Positions 55,819 through 64,000 of a stretch of 64,000 nucleotides of DNA are shown here, one piece after another. The translations under genes and the position numbers were made by a program. The notes beneath the pieces were generated by a model that worked only from the letters and a program-made list of their open reading frames with translations, ran no database searches and was not told the DNA's origin. The stretch covers positions 744,001-808,000 of the forward strand of contig LNKV01000005.1 of assembly GCA_001465935.1 (NCBI GenBank), read 5' to 3'. Numbering within the stretch: position 1 is the first letter of the stretch; every line of letters starts with the position of its first letter. Source of the DNA: Clarireedia homoeocarpa. Lineage: Eukaryota > Ascomycota > Leotiomycetes > Helotiales > Rutstroemiaceae.

Positions 55819-56337
55819 ATGGCACAGACGAAGATGTCGTATGAGAATGTAGAAGATGCTTCGTTGGATAGAGATGTTTCTTCGAGTATGTTCCGAGTTC
55901 GTTCTCGCCTGCTTTGGTTGTTGCACCCTTCCCTTCCCTGATGACTGACGAGAACAGAAATTATGGACAGCTCCCGCATAACAAGTACAAGTATCTCAAA
56001 ATTTGAGACTATCATACCTGATCGGTCGATGGCCGCTGCAAAGACAATTCGACTGAACCAGAATCCCAGATTCAGAGATCATGGTTCCCATATTGATCCC
56101 GCTGTCTCCGCTCCTCTCTCGGCACCCATCGTCCAGCCGTCGGTCATCAAGCAACCTACAGCTTTGGGAAAACTATCTGTCGCCTACCAAAAATCCAAAC
56201 CACAGATGAGCATTGGTCAGATCCTTGATTCCAGCAACATAGGAAGGAAGCACTTAACATCTATCACGACTGAAGATTTGGAACTAGCCAGCCCGGTCGC
56301 GGATTTTATCCTTGGGAGTCCCTTGGAGCGTTTGTAG
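55819..56337 (+). CDS. Small unknown protein, two exons
   Basis: Exons 55819-55885 and 55958-56337 join in frame to 148 residues. The donor is GTATGT, and a CTGAC-type branch site sits near the acceptor. I do not recognise the family. It is Ser-, Thr- and Pro-rich with few aromatics and no signal peptide or membrane span, probably disordered in the first half. The end is more hydrophobic (DLELASPVADFILGSPLERL), like a short docking helix. A small regulatory protein is possible; no function is assigned. Confidence 0.6.
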
Positions 56338-56864
56338 GGATGAGCCTGAAAGAATCGAAGACCTTGTGCATTGATTGCGCACTGGAGCAGTGGCTAGAAT
56401 GGTCATCATTTAGTATCCAGAATGTTGAGTGGGTGGGCTCTAGGTGAGAGTTTTGGGTGTGGAACTGTGGGATATGGGAATACTTCTTGTAAAAGGACTT
56501 TTGGGATTAAGGGTTATACAAAGAGCAGGTGACACTACTTTCGCCTACTGTGGCGCTGTTAAAGAGGAGATGAAGCAATTTGATTGAAATCTGCGAAATT
56601 ACTTACTCAATGCACCAAAAGATCACAACAGTATAGTGATAGATATATGCCAACTTCCGCAATTCAAATTTTCATACATCCTTTTAAGTTACCCTAAAAT
56701 CATACTACTCATACAAATGCAATAAATAAATAATAACTAAAGAACAAATCTCCCCACCACTGAACCAAAACCATGCAACCCGATCCATGCAAAAGCCCAT
56801 TCATATCCCGTCTAAACCCACCTCCTCATGCAACCATTATACCCATCGTGATTATGATATCATC
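56338..56864. other. Convergent spacer
   Basis: This is the 3' flank of the 55819 gene and of the LysM gene. I see nothing else. Confidence 0.5.
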
Positions 56865-59390
56865 TTAAGCATCCACGAATCTAGCCAATCTTCCATTGAC
56901 GGATCTCTTATAACCACCTTTAACACCAACACAGTAAGCATCTCCAATAACTAGCTTACAATCCGAACCGATGGCGGGGTTCCAGGTCAACAATTGCGAT
57001 GCAGTAACACCGTATTGAGCCTCGATGTTTGAGCAAGAGCACTCAGCATCCTCGATGACAACCCATTTGTCACAAGTGGAGATCGTGCCTGTCTGAGTTG
57101 GGGCAGGCACAGATCCAGAGACGAGTGTGCCAACGGCTTTGCTGGTGGAAGAAGACTTCGCGGCTGAGGATGAGACAGAAGATGTGACGACTGCTTTAGC
57201 AGTGGTGGATGCAGTAGCGCTGCCGCTAACAGAGATTCCGAGAACGGAAGAGCTGGCGAGAGAACCAGAGACCGTGATGACCTTATCGGAGGTGACTGCG
57301 GAGGTGATGGTTGATTTGAGACTGGTGGTCGCGCTGCTGTAGCCGTATCCTTCCTCGGTGGAGCTAGATGAGGGCTTCTTTGAGGAGGAACCACTGGTGC
57401 TGAGTGGGATAGAAGCGCTTGTGACAGTTCCAGATTGGTGGACAGAGGAAGAAATTCCTGTGCCGGATGGGTGGACAGAGGAAGAAACTCCTGTGCCGGA
57501 TGGGTGGACAGAGGAAGAAACTCCTGTTCCAGATGAGTGGGCAGAAGAAACGCCAGTGCCATAAGTGTGGATAGAAGAGACTCCGGTACCAGTCTGCTTT
57601 GATGTCGTCGCGGATGTCACACCAGTGCCAATGACCTTGGAGACACCAGTTCCAATGATTCTCGAGGACGAAGAGACACCAGTCCCAGAGATCTTTGAGG
57701 ACGAAGAGACACCAGTCCCAGAGATCTTTGAGGATGAAACACCAGTGCTAAGAACAACGCTTGAAGAAGACTTGGTGATAGAGATGAGAGTGCTAGAAGG
57801 CTTGGATGGAGTGCTGGAAGGCTTGGATGAAGTGCTCAGTGAAGATGACTTGGCAGAAGAAGTTGAAGCAGGGACAGTTCCAATAGTCTTGATGGAGATA
57901 CCAGATGCGCCAGGTGAGAGAGATGGCCCAAGAGGGAAACATTTGTTGATGGGAGTAATCAATGCCTCGTTCTGGTAGATTGTGTGGTTTGCTTTCCAGT
58001 CCTTGTTTCCACCAGATTCAGTGTAGACACCAAGACCAAGGTTAACACCCACTGTGCAGTCGAAAGTTACACCAAAGACATCCTTTGAACCGGGGCAAGC
58101 GCCTTGGGTGTTGAATTCAGCGCCGAGATCAAGCTTGACGTCTGGAACTCGAAGATATACTCCACCACCGAAGCCATACTTGCCGAGAATGGTAAGCCCG
58201 ATATCAACACCCATTTCGACGAAGAGTTCCAAATGACCATCAACCTCAACGCTAACCTTAGGTGTTTGAGGAGTAACGGTAGGGACCCATCCATTTGAGC
58301 TAGAATCCACACCGGTTATACCGAGAACGGCGGATGAAGAGTCGGGGATAGCAACATTAATACCGGCGCTGATTGAAGCAGATCCCGAGATTCCGCTCAA
58401 AGCAAAACCAGCATCTACGCTGAACTGAGGACCAACAACGAGAATGCCTGGGATCTGCCATCCTGGAAGACCGGCTGTGATCAAGTTCCAATCCTTTTGC
58501 CATCCGCTACCCAAGGTACCGGAAACATCAAAACCGAGAGCCAAGTTTGCCCCCACACCCTGTGGAGTGGCAGAGATGGAGATAGACTTTACTCCAGTTG
58601 GGACTTTGAGAAAAGTGGAGAGAACGATCTTTCCGACAACGTTGATTGTACCGGTGGTTGCACAACCGGGGCAACCAATAGAGAAGTCAAGACCGCTATT
58701 GGTAGCCTTGCTGAAGAAGACTTGAGGAAGGGTATGGGCAAGACTAATACCGAAAGATTTTTGGAGAGTATCATCTCTCTTCGAGACAGTAGACGGCATG
58801 GAACCAAATTCAATAACCGAGTTAGCGGCAACGATATCCCAGGTTGAAAGTGTAGCGTTGAAATTGACAATGAAGTTTTCTTGATCATATTGGTCGATGT
58901 TGCTGACGATCCATGGCTGTCTTCCACTCTCGGCAGAAGCCGCACAATCACCCCAATTGTTGATCATGAAGAAGGTATGGTTTTCGTGAAAGTTGACCCA
59001 GGACCAGTCGGCAATAGCTTCTTGGAATGTTGCGTTGTTCTTGAATCGAAGAACAAGATCGCCATTGCACTGGACCTCAGCCAAATCATCCGTGAAGTAT
59101 TCAGTAGAGATCACAAGCTCAGTCTCGCCGGTGTTCAAGGTCACATTGACGAATGTAGAGCCTGCATTTGTCAGCCAGAGTCAACGACGTATCAGGGATC
59201 ACAAAAAAAATGGCATACCGTTTGGTGAACCCCATATAAGACTGAGTTCATCCTGAAGGGTGATGGTGGAGGGAGCATCTCTTCTCTGAAGACCCAGGTC
59301 TTTTGGATGATAAGGAACGAGAGTTTCAGTCTGAGCAGTTACGCCCTGCCATAAAGACAATGCCGCAACGGCAAGGAAAGACTGACGCAT
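56865..59390 (-). CDS. Secreted LysM-domain protein with Ser/Thr repeat stalk
   Basis: Exons 59390-59219 and 59161-56865 give 822 residues. A signal peptide is clear (SFLAVAALSLWQGVTAQ). A large strand-rich, Gly-rich extracellular region follows (about 60-470), with few Cys, N-glycosylation sites and one CPGC pair. Next is a Ser/Thr-rich stalk (about 470-750) built on repeated SGTGVSSS units, certainly O-glycosylated if secreted. A single C-terminal LysM domain follows (about 754-804: CDKWVVIEDAECSCSN, YGVTASQLLTWNPAI, LVIGDAYCVG), which binds chitin or related GlcNAc polymers. No GPI-anchor signal is seen after the LysM. This is a cell-wall or secreted chitin-associated protein. A TATA-like TATATAC lies at about 59611-59620. 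Confidence 0.88.
57470..57740. repeat. SGTGVSS-coding repeat in the LysM stalk
   Basis: Within the stalk, the DNA repeats short units coding for SGTGVSSS or a close variant. The most regular part is a 36-bp period at about 57440-57545, with looser copies towards 57740. Such in-frame repeats change length easily and generate wall-protein length variants between strains. Confidence 0.75.
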
Positions 59391-61618
59391 GATATAAGTC
59401 GTATTACAGAACCTCTTTCAAGAATAATGAAAAGATAAAAGGTAGATTGGGAAATTTGGAAAATAGTATTAACCACACCGAGACTCAATGAATGAATGAA
59501 ACGGATCAGAGGATCCTAAGGAAAGAGAAATGAATGGATGAAGAGATGCTTCGAAAAGAATGTGATGATGAGAAAAGTGAAGATTGGAATATCGAGTGTC
59601 ACTCGTCCATCTTATATACTAAAGTATACCATCTTCGACGCGCAGCCCTACACCTCTGAAAGATTATCAGATCTCATCATGGCAAATTTTCTTTGCTGAT
59701 AGAAGGATCCCGTTGCTGAACTGCCAAGCATCGGCCACAGTCTTGTGCATGCTTTCTGATCATGCCAAGCAAGAGGGGTTAGGATTCGAATTTGACACCT
59801 CGAGGTGGTTGTCGATACGAAGCTGGTGGATAATGTGAGGACAGTCAGGAAGGATGGCCTCAGTGACATTAGGTGTATTCCTTCCATACTAATCGCGGCC
59901 ATCCTCCCGCATCATTCACGTGAGAACAGAACTACGCAGGATGATCAAACTTCGACATGGCAGCCCATTTCAGCCTCAACTTCTCCATTGGTTTGGAAGG
60001 AGCGAAAAGCGTGATTGGGTACTAGATCCAAAAGGGAAAGTAGTTCAAGAATAGATACTTCTACTCTTCAATTGTAAGCCAGGCAGTGGAGATAGGGTTA
60101 CATAAGGATGCCGAAGGAAGAGTGTGGACGCAAGGGAAATTTAATCTTAAATGCGGCCGCATGTAAGATGGCCAGTGAAGCGAAAGAACAAGAGATTTAG
60201 TGGCGATGACTTTCAGGTACAGAAGGGGAAAGCTAGGCCCGCACTGGTCACTGGTCACTTAGTGCTTATGCTTGAACGTTTGAGGAAATCCCCGCAAATA
60301 CAAGCCTTGACTACTCGCGCGAGGCAACGGTTTTTGTACATGTCAAGCAGCAAGCTGAGACGAGTGACAATTGATACTGCAGCATTGATGAGAGACCAAC
60401 TGTTGGAAACTACACCAGTAAAGATCTTCATTGTTGGGGTTACTTTTCGAGATTGAATGGCTGTACAACGCAGCAACCGCAACCAAGCAATCTCACAGTA
60501 GCGATGAATTCGTGCTTACGAATCGTGTAATAAAAACATTCTGTCAAATCTCTTCGGTATGACTTTTGGCTTACAGCTTCTGCTTCAACGGTAGCGTGTG
60601 TAAAGTGCAATGTCATTGCAAGCTCAAATCAACGCCGGGTACAACATCGGATAACAACATCGGATAACCACATCGATATCGTGTAAGGCAATCCCATACG
60701 GAAATCGGCGTCGGATGGATTTGAATAGTAATGGAACAATAGAAGGGTCATCAGATTGGGGGCCTTTGCTCATTCCTACATTTCAGTTAGTAATACCTCA
60801 GCACAGGGGGGGATTGGGCTTAAAAAGTTATTTTCAGAGCAATTGGTGCATGCTAAACAGCGGCGGATGCGAAGGATTGACGCGAAAGAGCTTGATTCGC
60901 GCATAGAAGCTCCTTACAGTAGTCAGACTTGCCCCTTTTGGGAATTCGAGGTAACCACACGTCCATACCTTTACGGGAGCTTTGGCGTACCATTCGTTAC
61001 CGATTTAAGGGAAGCAGACAATGACAAATTGAGTCCATCGTATCATTGAAGCATCGTCCTGTGGAAGCCTGCAAGGTACGACATTCACTGCGACTGTGCA
61101 TAGCCTGGACACAACCATTTTGCTGTGTACCGGTAATTGCGTCTGACCACACTTCGGTATTAATAGAATCCTACCAACCACGCCATCATGTTGCTTTATG
61201 CCAGCTGAGAGGGGAGAAGAAACTTTGGGGGTAAAAAAAAGAACGTTCAAAAAGAATATACAATCCTTACATTTCCACCTTCCAAGACTTCCTCATCAAC
61301 ATTCTTCTTCTGTCCATTTCCTGGTGGAGCCCCTCTCATAATTCACTTTGCTGTACTTGAGCTGCACTTTAGTCTATTGCCCATTCACTCAGCTCCGTTG
61401 GTTATCGTGTTGGTTACCGTGTTGGTTATTGTGTTGGTTAGTCTCTCTGCTGACTTTAAAATTGCTCCCGCCACATTATCTAACTTACGTTGAAGTTATT
61501 TAAGCCAAGACCTGTCTCGTTCTTTCCACCTTTTAAACTCAAACCTCTACTTCTTTAAATTCAAAAATCTCGATACCTTTTCAACCATCACTTCGAATCA
61601 CATAGCCAAGTCGTCAAG
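59391..61618. other. Long intergenic region
   Basis: About 2.2 kb between a divergent pair (LysM gene and the Cys-rich protein). I see frames under 105 codons only, none convincing. It contains the LysM promoter, with a TATATAC about 225 bp upstream of the start, and near the right end the GTTGGTTATCGT repeat. A duplicated AACATCGGATAAC occurs near 60645-60670. Confidence 0.5.
61397..61444. repeat. 12-bp tandem repeat, four copies
   Basis: Four units of GTTGGTTATCGT with changes only at the last bases (ATC/ACC/ATT), all transitions. They lie about 175-220 bp upstream of the 61619 start, in its probable promoter. Confidence 0.85.
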
Positions 61619-62251
61619 ATGAGCTGCTCACTCGCAAACCACCCAATGCTCTTCCCAACTACCGCATTGGGAAGTGACGACTTCGCGAATGTCTGTGCCG
61701 TCAGCAACATCACTTCCAACTCCGCCGCCCAGAGTCTGTTGGCCAGCTGCTGTGGTTCAGCTCCCGTCACCACATTTTTCGATGGTTGCTACAGCTACTG
61801 CAACCTCACTGGCAGCGCTCAAGATACCTGGACCTCTTGCTTCAAAGCTGGCTCTGCCTCCAATGGTCTCGACTACAGTTGTACCGACGGTACCGATCCC
61901 TTCTCCGCCAGCTGGGAACCGGTCAGCGCATCTGCCGGCTCTACCTATCTGGGTGGATCTTCCGGTACTCTTCTTTTCCCCGCCACCACTTCGTCCGCGG
62001 CGCCTTCATCTGGGTCTGCTACAACGACAGGATCTGGCCCAGCAGCCACTGGCAACTCAACGGCTTCAGTGTCTTCTCAATCCACTGCTGCTTCTAAATC
62101 AACTTCCAGCGGAAAGTCTTCAGGTTCGGCCACAGCCACCGGTTCGGCTGCGAACGCTTCTTCGTCAAGCGGCGCCGGTCCAACGGTCAAGCAATTCTCC
62201 AAAGGCGCTGTCGCAATCGTCGCACTTGCTTTTGTCGGACTCATGGCTTAG
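61619..62251 (+). CDS. Cys-rich cell-surface-type protein with C-terminal anchor signal
   Basis: Single exon, 210 residues. Eight cysteines lie in the first 90 residues (C3, C26, C44-C45, C57, C61, C74, C88), with the pair SCCGS and the DGCYSYC element. A Ser/Thr/Ala/Gly-rich stalk follows (about 118-190). The C-terminus is hydrophobic (GAVAIVALAFVGLMA), as in a GPI-anchor signal. The spacing is not CFEM. The N-terminus lacks an obvious hydrophobic signal peptide, which is odd for a surface protein; a missing upstream exon or leaderless secretion are alternatives. I cannot name the family. Confidence 0.75.
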   Translation: MSCSLANHPMLFPTTALGSDDFANVCAVSNITSNSAAQSLLASCCGSAPVTTFFDGCYSYCNLTGSAQDTWTSCFKAGSASNGLDYSCTDGTDPFSASWEPVSASAGSTYLGGSSGTLLFPATTSSAAPSSGSATTTGSGPAATGNSTASVSSQSTAASKSTSSGKSSGSATATGSAANASSSSGAGPTVKQFSKGAVAIVALAFVGLMA

Positions 62252-63340
62252 TGTTGCAGTGGAACTACACTGAAGGACGGGTGTGGTCTAGCGTTGGGAT
62301 ATAAATACATGGATGGTAACATGGTGAAATTGATGGATCGATGGGTTGACTGAATTTCGTGTTTCTTTTGGTAGATTGGGCGTGATTTTGCGGGCATAAG
62401 TGGTGCATAGCGGCTTTTAACTCCTTCGTGTGTATCAATTCATAGAATCGAGTTTCGTTTCGATTCCCACACTCTTGCCTTCTCGACTTGTTCGTGCTTG
62501 TGAAACAATGGCTGTTGATTTCTTTTTTCATGGCCTGTATGTGCGCGGCGTGAGCGCTCTCTCTGCGACAAAAAAGCATGTCCGATGTAACCTTTCGGGC
62601 TGGTACCTAGAATGCCTGAAGCCAATTGAAAATGTGCAGTGCTCAGCCGCCCCAGCCACAGAGATTTATGTGGAAATAGGCCATCGTATTCTGCCGTGAG
62701 GCCGACGACTGTGTTTCTGCGCATACGAAGCGTAGATCATGTTGTATCTTGCATCGCGTGAAGGACACGAGAATTTATGCCGCGGTCGGCGAGTCGGGGC
62801 CACTGCTTATTTCTGTTCTAAGGCGCTATTTCCGCTACAGTCACTTATCTGAGGGATTCACTAGCCGATCGTATAAGGTTACAGCCTCTACTGACATCGC
62901 TTTTGCATCCTGTCAGCGTTAAAATGTTCCCTAAACCACCAGCTACAATTCGCTAGGGAAAGGGGCAGTGTACGAACGGCCAAGTCGGAACTACTCGACA
63001 ACCGAACATTATGGCGGATAGAATGAAAAGTAGGACAGCCATCTTGCTCTGAGACATTAGAAAATATCAAATACATCGAGCGCATTGAGATGGAGCAGAT
63101 CATGCTAATGGTATTGAAATATGTTTGTGTTAACTTTGCAAGCGCATATGAGATCATGGGAAGGGAACAAGGTGTGATGATACAAATGAGATTGATGTTG
63201 AGATGACTAGTTACAGACGGATCAGATAACTGTAGCGCATAGATGTGAGCTTCAACGAAGTAAGTTCTACTTTGGGGGAAGTCTCAGTCAGCTTGCGATA
63301 GTTTAGTGAAATGCACCTGTGGTGTTTGAGCGACGGTGGC
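62252..63340. other. Intergenic region
   Basis: 3' flank of the Cys-rich gene and a gene-poor stretch. Short frames only, no convincing gene. Confidence 0.5.
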
Positions 63341-63739
63341 CTACAGTGGTTGAGCGACAGGAGGCTTTGATAGACTCGCAGAACTTGCAGTAGATGGTTC
63401 TACCACTTCACCACCGTTGCCCTCCTTTGACGTCCCATTATTAATTGCCGACGGTCGTTCCTGTCCTAGTAGTTCTCGTAATTGCCATCTCCAATCCCGG
63501 TACCTTTTCACTACTTCATCGTAATAATCATGGTATCTATCCATATCTTTCATGTAAAGATTGAATGCCTCATCTTTTACTGCTACTAAATAAAGATCAA
63601 CCTGCTTTAAATGGTCAGCTATATCGAGCTCAACTTAGGTTTTCCTATCAGCAAACAACTTCTGTTTTCTGGCCGCCTCGTCCAGTGACTCTTTTTTCGA
63701 TTTAGAGAATGGCAAGGTGAGTGGGAAGGTGAATAGCAT
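63341..63739 (-). pseudogene. Small charged protein gene with an in-frame stop
   Basis: From the ATG at 63739 the frame runs 133 codons to 63341. It begins FTFPLTLPFSKSKKESLDEA and continues after one TAA (63635-63637) as VELDIADHLKQVDLYL, then AFNLYMKDMDRYHDYYDEVV and RDWRWQLRELL. Both sides share the same composition, so the stop probably arose within one gene, and a C-to-T change from CAA would explain it. No intron that keeps frame removes it. A truncated 36-codon product would lack all of the helical part. Function unknown. Confidence 0.45.
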
Positions 63740-64000
63740 GATGAAGGTGTCTGCTCATGTTTGAAAGATCCGGAATGTGAAAAAAATATATATAAAAAAA
63801 ATTGCCACAAGGTAGAAGCGAAATATCATAATACTCAAGTCAAGTCTAGAGTATCAAGAACGACGACATTGTTCTAGTCTGTTTTTTGGGCATCAGAGTG
63901 AAATATGTTATTGTTCAGAGGTTTTCTAGGAAGAAAACAATGGTGCAAAGAAAATCAGTGTTGTTCTTTAACTCAAAGAGTCCTTGTTTGGAAGTATCAT
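63740..64000. other. Right edge
   Basis: The last 260 bases are AT-rich. I see no feature. Confidence 0.4.

Noticed and set aside
57358..57978. Two long plus-strand frames with EEETPVPD repeats
   Set aside because: They are antisense to the Ser/Thr repeat stalk of the LysM gene; periodic because the stalk is.

Overview
The window is nuclear DNA of a filamentous ascomycete. The genes are broken by many short introns (about 47-136 nt, GT...AG, often with a CTAAC/CTGAC-like branch site), and the families are typical of Pezizomycotina: P450nor, RTA1-like, Zn2Cys6 regulator, LysM secreted protein, fungal paraoxonase-like, acid sphingomyelinase-like. A Leotiomycete is my guess, but the sequence alone does not prove it. 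Exon structures below were worked out by hand from reading frame, splice consensus and family conservation.

Layout. 1-4560: gene-poor, with a 13 x 17-bp minisatellite and an ATG microsatellite. 4561-9893: a nitric-oxide-reductase P450 (+) convergent with a six-exon membrane protein (-). 11390-13137: a disordered unknown protein (-). 13138-17190: 4 kb without a supportable gene. 17191-21629: two convergent unknown genes, one with three spaced CxxC blocks. 22654-25005: PGA2 (-) and MHF1/CENP-S (+) divergent from one 482-bp spacer, followed by an F-box gene. 25392-30762: RTA1-like protein, an unknown single-exon protein and a paraoxonase-like protein (all -). 33922-38573: an MFS transporter and an acid sphingomyelinase-like phosphodiesterase (both -). 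39559-40570: a frameshifted coiled-coil gene. 41530-43251: a sugar transporter. 44300-46439: an F-box pseudogene split by a small LTR-type element. 47135-49879: an MDR oxidoreductase and an unknown gene. 49880-52702: a transposon-marked stretch with a LINE-like insertion. 52703-54968: Zn2Cys6 regulator. 55819-62251: small unknown gene, LysM protein, and a Cys-rich secreted-type protein. 63341-63739: a small frame with an internal stop.

Mobile DNA is the most informative part. (1) Three copies of one palindromic, TA-flanked MITE (82-91 bp) lie within 9.3 kb, two of them bracketing the MFS gene. (2) An 896-bp element with about 223-bp direct terminal repeats and an ATTCT target duplication sits inside an F-box gene whose frame rejoins exactly when the element is removed. 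(3) An AT-rich, poly(A)-tailed LINE-like insertion has a 13-bp target duplication. Differences between repeat copies are mostly transitions, and the F-box pseudogene carries four in-frame stops, which suggests repeat-induced point mutation (RIP).

The genes form no obvious single pathway or biosynthetic cluster. The most notable enzyme observation is that the P450nor lacks the I-helix threonine and a C-terminal aspartate normally tied to proton delivery. I did not find a convincing new multi-gene system.
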